A stretch of 29,134 nucleotides of DNA from Planctomycetota bacterium (GCA_020638875.1 JACKHS010000034.1:1-29134), one strand, 5' to 3'. Counted from the stretch's first letter, positions 16,443-24,692 are shown. The notes: generated by a model from the letters alone, not told the origin. Made by a program: numbers and translations.

Positions 16443-18566
16443 ATGAAGAAGCTGCTCCTGCTCGGCGCCCTGCTCGCCGGCGGCGCCCTCTGCCTCCAGG
16501 ACGTCTCCGTCGGCCACGGTGGTACCTACCGCGGCCCCGGGGACACCGTCCCGCCCGGCGGCGGTGGCGGTGGCGGCGGCGGCGGTCCGTCGACGCCCGG
16601 CCCCTCCGGTCCCTCCGCTCCCGGCCCCTCCGGCCCTTCGACGCCCGGCCCCTCCGGCCCCGCGGCCCCCGGCCCCGGCTCGAACCAGCCCAAGGCGCCC
16701 ACCACGCAAGGCGGCGACTCCGGCCCGGACCTCACGCTCTGGCAGTTCTGGTGGGGCTTCAACAAGGACCCGTACCTGAACCTGAAGTCGCACATCCACA
16801 GCGGCTCGACGCTGACGGGTTCGGACGACTTCTTCCTCGGCCACGGCCAGCAGACGCAGTCGAAGGACAGCCTGAAGCCCTCCGAGGAGACGATCCGCAG
16901 CAAGATCGTCCCGGCGCTGAAGAAGGCGCTCGAGAACGAGACGAACAACGACATCGTCACGGGCGCCATGGTCGCGCTCGCCAAGATCGGTGACGTGCCC
17001 GACGAGAACGGCAAGTCGGAGTTCATGGAGATCATCGAGCCGTTCCTGAAGGACCCGAACCAGGAGATCGCGGAGACCGCCGCGGTCGCGCTCGGCATCC
17101 TCGGCAACCCCGCCGCGGTGACCGACCTCAAGTTCCTGGTGACCGACGAGCCGTCGGAGCGCATGCGCCTCGTCGGCAGCGAAGCTGGCGTGAACTACCG
17201 CACGCGCGCCTTCGCCTGCTACGGCCTGGGTCAGATCGGCTTCCGCACGGAGGACCCGGCCGTCCGTCAGGACATCGTCGACGCCCTCTGGAAGATCTGC
17301 GAGTCGCCGCGCATGTCCACGCGCGACGTCAAGGTCGCGGCCATCATCGCGATGGGCCTCGTCCCGCTGGACGTGGCCGCCGAAGTGCCGGACCCGGCAG
17401 CGGCGGGCAAGAACGGTGAGAAGGCCAGCGGCCCGCCCACCGATCGCCGCGCGCAGATCGAGTACCTGCTCGAGTTCTTCCAGGACGAGAAGAACGACAA
17501 CCGTCACTACCTCGTCCGCGCCCACGCGCCGCGCGCCATCGCCAACCTGATGGCCGACATCGACGATCCGATGTTGAAGAAGGACGTGGCCGAAGCGCTG
17601 CTGCCGTACATCGGCGACCGCAAGAAGGGCGAGAAGGAGCTCAACCAGAGCGCCTCGCTGGCCCTCGGTCAGCTCGGCGACCTCGACCTCAAGGACAAGT
17701 CGGACGGGTTCATCGACGACAAGATCCGCCAGGGTCTGATGGAGGCCACCGGTACGGCCGGCGACCAACAGTCGAAGTTCTTCGCGCTGATCGCGCTCGG
17801 CCAGGTCGGCGGGCGTCCGGGCAGCAGCGAGGATCCGATGGGCGGCGCGGAGGAGATCCGCAAGTTCCTCAAGACGCAACTCGCCAAGGGCAAGACCACG
17901 TCCAAGCCGTGGGCCGGCCTCGCGATCGGCGTGATGGAACGCGCGCTGCTCGACGCCAACCAGAACCAGTCGCCCGACTCGCTGCGGGCGCTGCGCATGT
18001 CGCTGAAGGACACCAAGACGAAGCTCGAGGTCGGCGCCTACGCGATCGCCCTCGGCATCGCCGGTGACCTCGAGTCCGAGTCGATCCTGCTCGAGAAGCT
18101 GGACTCGATGGCGGACGACGAGGTGCGCGGGCACCTGGCGATCGGCCTCGGCCTGATGAACTCCGTGGGCTCGATGGAGACCATCCAAGAGGTGGTCACC
18201 AAGTCGAAGCACCGTGGCGACCTGCTCAAGCAGGCGGCCATCGCGCTGGGTCTGCTCGGCGACAAGAACGTGGTGACGACGCTGGTGACGCAGCTCGAGG
18301 AAGCCAAGACGCTCTCCACCCAGGCGGCCATCGCCTCGGCGCTGGGCTTCATCGGCGACTCGCGCTCGGTCGACCCGCTGATCGCCATGCTCGAGAACAA
18401 GGAGCTGACCGACGCGGCGCGCGGCTTCGCGGCCGTGGCCCTCGGCATCGTCGCGGACAAGGAGCTGCTCCCCTGGAACGCCAAGTTCTCGGTGAACATC
18501 AACTACCGCGCGAACACCACCACGCTCACGGGCGAGAACGGCACCGGCCTGCTCGACATCCTGTGA
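16443..18566 (+). CDS. secreted HEAT-repeat protein with Gly/Pro-rich N-terminal region (copy 1)
   Basis: The 707-residue protein has a signal peptide (MKKLLLLGALLAGGALC). The motif HGGTYRGPGDTVPPGGGG begins at residue 25, inside which a run of ten Gly starts. A collagen-like PGPSGPS region follows (51-79). Next is a conserved WQFWWGFNKDPYLNLK and then, from about residue 140 to the end, alpha-helical HEAT-like repeats. Recurrent phrases are ETAAVALGILGN, AFACYGLGQIG, SASLALGQLGDLD, QAAIALGLLGDK, QAAIASALGFIGD and ARGFAAVALGIVAD. HEAT solenoids are protein-binding scaffolds; no catalytic site was seen. The protein is Lys-rich and its codon choice is strongly biased (AAG, AAC, ATC), suggesting high expression. 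It has its own promoter and terminator. The neighbouring gene at 18818 is a clear paralogue. Function is unknown. Confidence 0.9.
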   Translation: MKKLLLLGALLAGGALCLQDVSVGHGGTYRGPGDTVPPGGGGGGGGGGPSTPGPSGPSAPGPSGPSTPGPSGPAAPGPGSNQPKAPTTQGGDSGPDLTLWQFWWGFNKDPYLNLKSHIHSGSTLTGSDDFFLGHGQQTQSKDSLKPSEETIRSKIVPALKKALENETNNDIVTGAMVALAKIGDVPDENGKSEFMEIIEPFLKDPNQEIAETAAVALGILGNPAAVTDLKFLVTDEPSERMRLVGSEAGVNYRTRAFACYGLGQIGFRTEDPAVRQDIVDALWKICESPRMSTRDVKVAAIIAMGLVPLDVAAEVPDPAAAGKNGEKASGPPTDRRAQIEYLLEFFQDEKNDNRHYLVRAHAPRAIANLMADIDDPMLKKDVAEALLPYIGDRKKGEKELNQSASLALGQLGDLDLKDKSDGFIDDKIRQGLMEATGTAGDQQSKFFALIALGQVGGRPGSSEDPMGGAEEIRKFLKTQLAKGKTTSKPWAGLAIGVMERALLDANQNQSPDSLRALRMSLKDTKTKLEVGAYAIALGIAGDLESESILLEKLDSMADDEVRGHLAIGLGLMNSVGSMETIQEVVTKSKHRGDLLKQAAIALGLLGDKNVVTTLVTQLEEAKTLSTQAAIASALGFIGDSRSVDPLIAMLENKELTDAARGFAAVALGIVADKELLPWNAKFSVNINYRANTTTLTGENGTGLLDIL
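16593..16679 (+). repeat. 24-bp repeat encoding collagen-like PGPSGPS units
   Basis: Codons 51-79 of the first HEAT protein read TPGPSGPS, APGPSGPS, TPGPSGPA and a partial APGPG. That is three and a half 24-bp units with small differences. The paralogue has a similar Pro/Gly-rich stretch without this regular repeat. Confidence 0.85.
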
Positions 18567-18607
18567 CGCGTTGATGCGTCCGGTCTCGAGCGGCCGGACG
18601 GAACCCG

Positions 18608-18641
18608 GAGCCGCCCGCTTCCTCACGGAGGCGGGCGGCTC
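18608..18641 (+). terminator. terminator hairpin after the first HEAT-protein gene
   Basis: GAGCCGCCCGC (18608-18618) pairs perfectly with GCGGGCGGCTC (18631-18641), with further CCTC/GAGG pairing inside the loop. It lies about 40 bp after the stop codon and is followed by TCGTTCC, a weak U-rich end. Confidence 0.7.
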
Positions 18642-18817
18642 TCGTTCCAGGCGAGCTCGTGGGGTCCGCGGGACACGCGAGCCCGTCGTGTTCGTAACGA
18701 GGTGCGACGCTCGCGCGGCGTGAGGGCGTGCCGCGGCGCGGTACGGCGCTTGCTCTGCGCCAGGCGAGGCACGTGCCTGTGGGTCGGTCACTCCCTCGGA
18801 CTTCGACCCCGGGCTCC

Positions 18818-20914
18818 ATGAAGACGCTGACGCTCCTCGCCGCGCTGCTCGGTGCGGCTTGCCTCCTCCCCCTCGATCTCGCGCGCTCGCACGGCGGCAC
18901 CTACCGCGGCCCCGGCGACACCGTCCCGCCCGGCGGCGGAGGCGGTGGCGGCGGCGGGGGCCCCTCCACCGGCCCGGGCCCCGCGCAGCCCGGCGGTCCC
19001 TCGCAGCCGGGTCCCAGCAGGCCCGGCACCGGCGGCAGCGGGCCCGTCCCGGCGCCCGGCCCGAACCCGTCGCAACCCGTCACGCCGGGCTCGGGCGACG
19101 GCGGCGACCCCACCGCGTGGCAGTACTGGTGGGGCTTCAACAAGGACCCCTTCCTCGACCTCAAGACGCGGCTGTACGGCCCGGGCGTCGTGACGGGCTC
19201 GGACGTGTTCTTCCTCGGTCACGGCCAGAAGCCGCAGGCCAAGGACGTCTTCGTCCCCTCGCGCGAGCTCGTGCGCGGCCGCATCGTGCCCGCGCTCCTG
19301 CGCGTGCTCGAGGACGACGCCTCCGGGAACGACCTGCAGACCGGCGCGCTGCTGGCGCTGGCGAAGATCGGCGACGAGCCGGGCGAGGACGGCAGCTCCG
19401 GCTTCCACGCCGTGTTCCTGCGCTTCCTGAAGGACCCGACGCAGGACGTGGCCGAGACGGCGGCGGTCGCGCTGGGCGTGCTCGGCAACCCCGCGTCGAT
19501 CGACGACCTCGAGCACCTCGCGCTCGACACGCCCTCCGAGCGCATGCGCCTGGTCGGCGCCGAGAGCGGCGTTGCCCAGCGCACCCGCGCGTTCGCGACG
19601 TTCGGCCTAGGGCAGATCGGCGGCGCGTGCGACGACCTCGCGGTGCGTCGGCGCATCGTCGAGGTGCTCTGGCGCCTGGGCGAGTCGACGCGCTCGGCCG
19701 ACCGCGACCTGCAGGTGGCGGCCGTGCTGGCGCTCGGGCTCGTGCCGCTCGACCGCGAGCCGATCGACGCCGCGGTGCAGCGCGACGAGGCCGCGCCGCT
19801 CACCGGTCCGCCGCGCTGGCGCGACGAGCAGGTGCGCTACCTGCTGGCGGTGCTCGCGGACGGGAAGCGGGACGTCTACGCGCGTGCCCACGCGCCGCGC
19901 TCCCTGGCGACGTTGCTCGAGGGGGTCGACGACGCGGCGCTGCAGGACGAGGTCGTCTCCGCGCTGCTGCCCCTGCTCGACGAGCGCGCGCGCTCCGTCC
20001 CGAAGGAGCTGCGCCAGAGCGTCGCGCTCGCGCTGGGCCAACTGGGCGACCTCGACCTCGACGCGCGCGACGTCGCGTTGCGCGCGGCGCTGCAGGGCGC
20101 CGTGACGAACGCCGACCAGCAGGTGCGGCGCTTCTGCTTGATGGCGCTCGGGGACGTCGGCGGGCGCCCGGGCAGCGGCGCGGACGCGTGCGCCGCCGAA
20201 GTCGAGGTGCAGCGCTTCCTGCTGCAGCAGCTCGCGCGCGGCAAGTCGGGCGTGAAGCCGTGGGCCGGGCTCGCGCTCGGCGTCATGCAGCGCGGGCTGC
20301 AGGATCGTCGCTGCGACCCCTCCGCAGACGTCCTCGCCGCGTTGCGAGCGGCGCTGGCCGACGCGCGCGAGAAGGACGAGGTCGGCGCCTACGCCGTGGC
20401 CTGCGGCGTCGCACGCGACGGCGAGGCGAGCGAGCTGCTGCTCGAGAAGCTGCACGACCTGTCCGACGACGAGGCGCGCGGTTTCCTCGCCCTGGGCCTG
20501 GGGCTCGTGCCCAGCCCCGAGGCGAAGGAGACCATCGAAGCGCTCGTGCGCGATTCGCGGCACCGCCCCGAGTTGCTCAAGCAGGCGGCGATCGCGCTCG
20601 GCCTGCTGGGCGACAAGCAGGTGGCGCTGGTGCTGGCCGAGGAGCTGGCGCAGGCCCGCACGCTGTCGACGCAGGCGGCGCTGGCCGCAGCGCTCGGCAC
20701 CATCGGCGACGCCCGCTCCGCGGACCCGCTGCTCGAGCTGCTCGAGGACGAGACGAAGTCGGGTGCGGCGCGCGGCTTCGCGGCCGTCGCGCTGGGCATC
20801 GTGGCGGACCGCGCCTCGCTGCCGTGGAACACGCGCTACTCGCTGCGCATCAACTACCGCGCGCGGACCGAGACGCTGCTGGGCGGCGGCTCGGGGCTGC
20901 TCGATCTCTTCTGA
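18818..20914 (+). CDS. secreted HEAT-repeat protein with Gly/Pro-rich N-terminal region (copy 2)
   Basis: The 698-residue protein is a tandem paralogue of the preceding gene. ATG 18818 gives a signal peptide (MKTLTLLAALLGAACLLPL). HGGTYRGPGDTVPPGGGG again begins exactly at residue 25, followed by ten Gly in total and a Pro/Gly/Ser linker. WQYWWGFNKDPFLDLK and the same series of HEAT-like repeats follow in the same order, ending with SLPWNTRYSLRINYRARTET and GGGSGLLDLF. Compared with copy 1, Lys is largely replaced by Arg and the sequence is more GC-rich, as expected for a less strongly expressed or faster drifting copy. There is no Shine-Dalgarno site and no convincing promoter in the 250 bp before it, so weak read-through from copy 1 is possible. 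A true intrinsic terminator follows. Function is unknown. Confidence 0.9.
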   Translation: MKTLTLLAALLGAACLLPLDLARSHGGTYRGPGDTVPPGGGGGGGGGGPSTGPGPAQPGGPSQPGPSRPGTGGSGPVPAPGPNPSQPVTPGSGDGGDPTAWQYWWGFNKDPFLDLKTRLYGPGVVTGSDVFFLGHGQKPQAKDVFVPSRELVRGRIVPALLRVLEDDASGNDLQTGALLALAKIGDEPGEDGSSGFHAVFLRFLKDPTQDVAETAAVALGVLGNPASIDDLEHLALDTPSERMRLVGAESGVAQRTRAFATFGLGQIGGACDDLAVRRRIVEVLWRLGESTRSADRDLQVAAVLALGLVPLDREPIDAAVQRDEAAPLTGPPRWRDEQVRYLLAVLADGKRDVYARAHAPRSLATLLEGVDDAALQDEVVSALLPLLDERARSVPKELRQSVALALGQLGDLDLDARDVALRAALQGAVTNADQQVRRFCLMALGDVGGRPGSGADACAAEVEVQRFLLQQLARGKSGVKPWAGLALGVMQRGLQDRRCDPSADVLAALRAALADAREKDEVGAYAVACGVARDGEASELLLEKLHDLSDDEARGFLALGLGLVPSPEAKETIEALVRDSRHRPELLKQAAIALGLLGDKQVALVLAEELAQARTLSTQAALAAALGTIGDARSADPLLELLEDETKSGAARGFAAVALGIVADRASLPWNTRYSLRINYRARTETLLGGGSGLLDLF

Positions 20915-21073
20915 GAGCCCGGCGCGTCCCCCTGCGCGCGTCTTCACGAAACGAGGCGTGCGCTCGGGGCGCGAGGCCGGTAGGATGGCCTCGGCACACC
21001 ATCGTATTCCCGCGCACACCATCTGCTGTCCCACCACGGGCGTTGAGGCCTAGGCCGAAACCCAGGTGACGAG

Positions 21074-21114
21074 ACCGCCCACGAGGACACCGCACCTCGT
21101 GGGCGGTTTCTTTT
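21074..21114 (+). terminator. intrinsic terminator after the second HEAT-protein gene
   Basis: ACCGCCCACGAGG (21074-21086) pairs perfectly with CCTCGTGGGCGGT (21095-21107), giving a 13-bp stem with an 8-nt loop, followed by TTCTTTT. It is the best rho-independent terminator in the window. The stem would also form on the opposite strand and could end the purM-side transcript. Confidence 0.85.
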
Positions 21115-21224
21115 GGCAGCGCACCGCACCTCGTGGGCGGTTTCTCTAGGCAGCGCACCGCACCCCGTGAGCGGTTTCTTTTTGCGCCGCACCGCACCTC
21201 GTGGGCGGTTGCTGCAGGCGCCGC
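21089..21224. repeat. four tandem 34-bp repeats derived from the terminator 3' arm
   Basis: Units are 21089-21122, 21123-21156, 21157-21190 and 21191-21224. Each begins ACCGCACCTCGTGGGCGGTT (unit 3 has CCCCGTGAGCGGTT) and ends in a more variable 11-14 nt such as GGCAGCGC or GCGCCGC. The first unit supplies the 3' arm and T-tract of the intrinsic terminator. A degraded fifth start (ACCGCGCGCCTCG) follows. There are no unique spacers, so this is not a CRISPR array, and 34 is not a multiple of three, so it is not a coding repeat. Confidence 0.92.
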
Positions 21225-21247
21225 ACCGCGCGCCTCGCGGCGTAGCT

Positions 21248-21769
21248 CTAGCGCGACGCCGGGCGGCGCGCCCCGAGCAGCAGCGCCACGAGCGCGGCGA
21301 GGCCGACCGCTGCGCTCACGGCGCGAGCCCGCGTCAGCGCGGCGCGCTCGGAGGCGCGCTGGCGGACCAGGTCGTCGGCCTCGGCGCGCATCCACGCGTG
21401 CGCGGTGAACTCCTCGGCGGGCAGCGCGCGCTCCAGCTCCCCCACCAGCCGCTGGGCCTCGTCGCCGGCGCCCAGGCTGAGCGCGACGTACGCCGAGTTC
21501 TGGAGCAGCCACGCGTCCGCGGGCGCGACGGCGAGCCCGCGTCGGCCCGCGGCGAGGGCCTGGTCGAGCGCGCCCGCGTGGTGCCAGACGTACAGCTCGG
21601 CCTGCGCGCGCGCGAGCGGCTCGGGTGCGCTGCGGGCGCGCGCGAGCGCTTCGACGAACCGACCCTCCTGCGCGAGGCGCACCGCGGCCGCCAGCGCCGA
21701 CTCCTGCGCGCTCGCCGAGGTCGCCAGGCTCGCCCCCAGGACGAGCGCGAGCGCGGCGGCACCTCTCAC
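21248..21769 (-). CDS. small TPR-like exported protein with C-terminal membrane helix
   Basis: The 173-residue protein starts with a GTG whose last two bases belong to the stop of the upstream gene (GTGA overlap). It has a signal peptide ending in ASAQES. Helical Ala/Leu-rich repeats of TPR style follow (AVRLAQEGRFVEALARARSA, then GRRGLAVAPADAWLLQNSAY, then ALSLGAGDEAQRLVGELERA). A C-terminal hydrophobic helix (VSAAVGLAALVALLLGA) is followed by Arg, which would leave the TPR part outside the membrane. It is the last gene of a tightly packed minus-strand run. Its specific role is unknown; TPR proteins act as adaptors. Confidence 0.8.
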   Translation of the reverse strand: MRGAAALALVLGASLATSASAQESALAAAVRLAQEGRFVEALARARSAPEPLARAQAELYVWHHAGALDQALAAGRRGLAVAPADAWLLQNSAYVALSLGAGDEAQRLVGELERALPAEEFTAHAWMRAEADDLVRQRASERAALTRARAVSAAVGLAALVALLLGARRPASR

Positions 21770-23358
21770 GGCAGGCGCTCCTCACGCGCCGCCGCGGCGC
21801 GCCGCAGCGACGCGCGCTGCAAGCGCTCGATCGCGTTCGCGTCGTCGGTCAGCACGCCCGCCGCTCCGGGCGAGACGAGCGCCCAGCGCCCCTCCAGCTC
21901 GAGCGGCCCGAGCAGCTCGGCCACCGGACCGGGCGGCAGGCGCCAGGCCTCGCTGCCGGGCAGCGGTGGGCGCGCGTCGCGGCGCAGGTACACGGTCGCG
22001 TTGCGCGAGAACGGCACCAGCACGACGAGCGCCGGCGCCTCGAAGGCGGTCGCGGCCGTCGAAGCCACCGCGCGCACGACCGGGTCGTCGAGGTCGAAGC
22101 CGCCGACGTTGATCGCGAGCCACCCGCCGGGCGCCAGCGCGGCGCGCACCTCGCGGAAGAACTCCACGCTCGAGAGGTGCGCCGGGATCTCGACCTGGTT
22201 CGCGTAGGCGTCCAGCACGACCTCGTCGTAGTCGCCGTCCAGCACGCGCAAGGCCGCGCGCGCGTCCCAGTCGGCCAGCACGCGGCGGCCATCGCCGTCG
22301 GGCGCGAGGTCCATCCAACGCCGCGCCAGCGCGACCACGACCGGGTCGATCTCGACGCCCGTCGCGTCGAGCGCGGTACCCGCGGGCAGCGCGCCCTCGA
22401 GCACGCGCCAGGCGGTGCCGGCGCCGAGGCCGAGCACGAGCACGCGCCAGCGCTCGCGCGGCGCCGACCACCACGCGGGGAGCACGAACGAGTCGTAGTA
22501 GTAGCCCGGCGGCAGGAGTCCGGGCTCGGGCTGCCAGACCGACTGGAACGAGTCGGTGCCCTCGTTCACCTGGAGTTGTCGGCGCACGCCTTCACCCTCG
22601 GGGAGCTCGACGACGCGCACGGTCTGGTACGGCGACTCGGCCGCCTCCAGCAGCGTCCCGCGCGTCGCGGGGGCGCGCGGCGTGAAGGGCAGCGCGAGGC
22701 CGATCAGCGCGAGCAGCGCCGCGCCGCGCGCGCGACCGCTCCAGACCCAGCAGCTCACCGCGAGCAGCGCCAGCACGCCCGCCGCGACGAGGAACGTCAC
22801 GCGCACGCCGAGCAGCGGCAGCGCGTAGTGCGTCGTCCCGAACGTGCCGGCGAGGCTCCCCAGCGTCGACGCGCACAGCACGCGCCCGCCCGCGGTGCCG
22901 GCGTGCTCGGCGCCGCGCGCGGCCTCGAGCTCGACGGCGAGCGGTCCGACGCAGCCCAGCGCCAGCGCCGCCGGCGTGAAGAGCAGCGCGGCCGCGGCCA
23001 GGCTCCCCCACAGGAACAGGCTCGCTGCGCGATCGAGCGTCACGCCGGCGGGCAGGAAGAGCTCGGCGACCAGCGGCGCGAGCACGGGCAACGCCGCGGT
23101 CGCGAGCGCCGCGAGGCTCAGGGCCCACGCCAGCGCGCGCAGCGGCGCCGGCCGCGCGGCGAGGCGCGAGCCGAGCAGGTACCCCAGCGCGAGCGCGAGC
23201 AGCACCACGCCGATGACGTTGGTCCAGACCGCCGAGGAGGTCCCGAACCACGGCGCCAGCACGCGCACGGCCGCGAGCTCCACGACCATGGTGCCCGAGC
23301 CCGCGAGGGCGACGACGCTGAGCAGCGCGGCGCCGGAGCCGCCCTTGGGCGCGCTCAC
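21766..23358 (-). CDS. fused membrane protein/spermidine synthase-like methyltransferase fold
   Basis: The 530-residue protein starts with GTG overlapping the upstream stop (GTGA). Residues 1-225 form about seven hydrophobic helices of the 'fused MFS/spermidine synthase' family (FLWGSLAAAALLFTPAALAL and others). Residues about 240-510 form a Rossmann-type domain with the SAM/dcSAM-binding motif VLVLGLGAGTAWRVLEG, the acidic VEIDPVVVALARRW and YDEVVLDAYANQV. The first Asp of the aminopropyltransferase D..D motif is present, but the second (usually D-P) is replaced (DAYANQ). Polyamine synthesis is therefore uncertain and another transfer reaction is possible. It lies between the hydrolase-like gene and the small TPR gene, with 4-bp overlaps on both sides, implying co-translation and perhaps a complex. 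Confidence 0.85.
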   Translation of the reverse strand: MSAPKGGSGAALLSVVALAGSGTMVVELAAVRVLAPWFGTSSAVWTNVIGVVLLALALGYLLGSRLAARPAPLRALAWALSLAALATAALPVLAPLVAELFLPAGVTLDRAASLFLWGSLAAAALLFTPAALALGCVGPLAVELEAARGAEHAGTAGGRVLCASTLGSLAGTFGTTHYALPLLGVRVTFLVAAGVLALLAVSCWVWSGRARGAALLALIGLALPFTPRAPATRGTLLEAAESPYQTVRVVELPEGEGVRRQLQVNEGTDSFQSVWQPEPGLLPPGYYYDSFVLPAWWSAPRERWRVLVLGLGAGTAWRVLEGALPAGTALDATGVEIDPVVVALARRWMDLAPDGDGRRVLADWDARAALRVLDGDYDEVVLDAYANQVEIPAHLSSVEFFREVRAALAPGGWLAINVGGFDLDDPVVRAVASTAATAFEAPALVVLVPFSRNATVYLRRDARPPLPGSEAWRLPPGPVAELLGPLELEGRWALVSPGAAGVLTDDANAIERLQRASLRRAAAAREERLP

Positions 23359-24692
23359 TTGCCGTCGACGGTCTCCTTCGCCTCTTCCTTGCTCTCCGGG
23401 ATGTCGAAGTCCTTGAGGGCCGTGAAGACCTTCCCGGGATCGCTGCCGCTCTTGTAGATCTGCTGCATCAGCGAGCTGAAGTTGCGCGGGATCTCGACCA
23501 TCGACTCGCGGCCGTTGAGCATCACCTTCACGGGCTGGTCGAGGTCGAGCATCAAGTCGTTGAAGTACACGGTGACGTTCGTGACGCCCTTGGCTTCGAT
23601 CGTCAGCGTGTTGCTGGCGCGGTCGACCTTGGCGTCGATGCGCGACGTCGAGCCCTCACCGCGCGGCGGCATCTCGAGCCAGTAGGCCTTGTTCGGGAAG
23701 GGCGTGCCGGCGAGCAGCACGACGCGCTCGGGGAAGTCGCGCCGCGGGTGCGCCTGCATCCAGCCCCAGATGTCCTCTTCCTTCGCGCCCGGGCTGAGCT
23801 GCACGGTCTGGTACTCGGCGGCCTTCGCCGCCTCGTCGAACGCCGTCGCCTTGGCGCCGCCGCCGGCGAGCAGCACCGGCAGGTTGGCGAAGTTGTCGAC
23901 CGCGAGCTCGGGCGCGTCCCCGGCGATGCCGACGATGCCCGCGAAGCGATCGGGGAAGCTGTTCGCGATGCGCATCGCGGCGTCCACACCGCCCGCGCCC
24001 TCGCCCACGAGGAACACGCGGTCGTTGTCGATCGCGTAGCGATCGCGCACGTCGCCGAAGACCGAGAGCAGCAGCCCGATGCCGCCGACCTTGTCGGGCT
24101 CGCCCTTGACGCCGAGGCCCGCCCAGAGCGCCTCGTTGGACGGCATGTGCATCGACACGATGATGGCCGACTCGCGCACGGCGGAGCTGCCCCAGCGCTT
24201 CTCGATGTGCTCCGCCGGCGACTCGGACGCGCCCGGGATGCAGATCAGCAGCGGGTACGGACCGTCCTTCGCGGCGTACTTGTTCGGCGCCCAGAGCTCG
24301 TACTTGGCCGTGTACTTGCCGTAGTACGGGAGCTCGAGCTCGAACTCGTTGACCTTGCCCTTCTTGACGCCCTTGGCCTTCGAGTAGTTGCGCGAGTAGT
24401 ACACGGAGGCCTGCAGGTCCTCGACGAGCGAGAGCACGTCGCGGTCCTTCGCCGGCTTCTTCCACTTCTTGTCGAGGGTGTCGCGCAGCTCGGCCTCGGC
24501 CTCGCGCAGCCCGCTACGGTTCACGAACGCCTGGATGCAGTCGTCGATGAGCTTCCCGGCCTTCTGGTGATCGGCGTCCTTCAGCGCCGTCTCGGCGACC
24601 CGGGCGGGCGTCGGGCGGGCGGCGTCGGCCAGGGGCAGGACCGCGAAGAGGGCGAGGAGGGCGAAGAGAGGTCGCATCGGCATGCCGGTCAT
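23355..24692 (-). CDS. secreted alpha/beta-hydrolase-like protein lacking the serine nucleophile
   Basis: The 445-residue protein has a signal peptide (MRPLFALLALFAVLPLADAA from M6) and a helical N-terminal part (30-110). An alpha/beta-hydrolase core of the PHB-depolymerase/esterase type follows: YPLLICIPGASESPAEHI (146-163, oxyanion strand), IIVSMHMPSNEAL, then DRVFLVGEGAGGVDAAMRIA (224-243), then strands with LPVLLAGGG. At the nucleophile elbow G-x-S-x-G reads G-E-G-A-G, so the catalytic Ser is Gly232. The DNA there is unambiguous, so this looks like a non-catalytic binding protein. The C-terminal ~120 residues are extra beta structure (LTIEAKGVTNVTVYFND). Three Met lie close together at the start; the first is used here. 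It is 57 bp downstream of the TPR-like gene of the purM group. Confidence 0.82.
   Translation of the reverse strand: MTGMPMRPLFALLALFAVLPLADAARPTPARVAETALKDADHQKAGKLIDDCIQAFVNRSGLREAEAELRDTLDKKWKKPAKDRDVLSLVEDLQASVYYSRNYSKAKGVKKGKVNEFELELPYYGKYTAKYELWAPNKYAAKDGPYPLLICIPGASESPAEHIEKRWGSSAVRESAIIVSMHMPSNEALWAGLGVKGEPDKVGGIGLLLSVFGDVRDRYAIDNDRVFLVGEGAGGVDAAMRIANSFPDRFAGIVGIAGDAPELAVDNFANLPVLLAGGGAKATAFDEAAKAAEYQTVQLSPGAKEEDIWGWMQAHPRRDFPERVVLLAGTPFPNKAYWLEMPPRGEGSTSRIDAKVDRASNTLTIEAKGVTNVTVYFNDLMLDLDQPVKVMLNGRESMVEIPRNFSSLMQQIYKSGSDPGKVFTALKDFDIPESKEEAKETVDGK

Larger units (their letters stand above)
20915..21247. other. intergenic region between convergent genes with terminator and tandem repeats
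   Basis: 333 bp. After 160 bp without recognised signals come the intrinsic terminator and the 34-bp repeat array, listed separately. The unexplained part has two GCACACCATC copies (20994-21003 and about 21020) and a GGCCTAGGCC palindrome. A small RNA ending at the terminator is conceivable but has no clear promoter. Confidence 0.5.

Noticed and set aside
20944..21192. Minus-strand peptide with repeated ETAHEVRC-like phrases
   Set aside because: The phrases arise because the 34-bp DNA repeat is read in shifting frames; 34 is not divisible by three and there is no ribosome site.
21074..21224. CRISPR-like array
   Set aside because: The 34-bp units are contiguous with no unique spacers, only four copies exist, and no cas gene is present.
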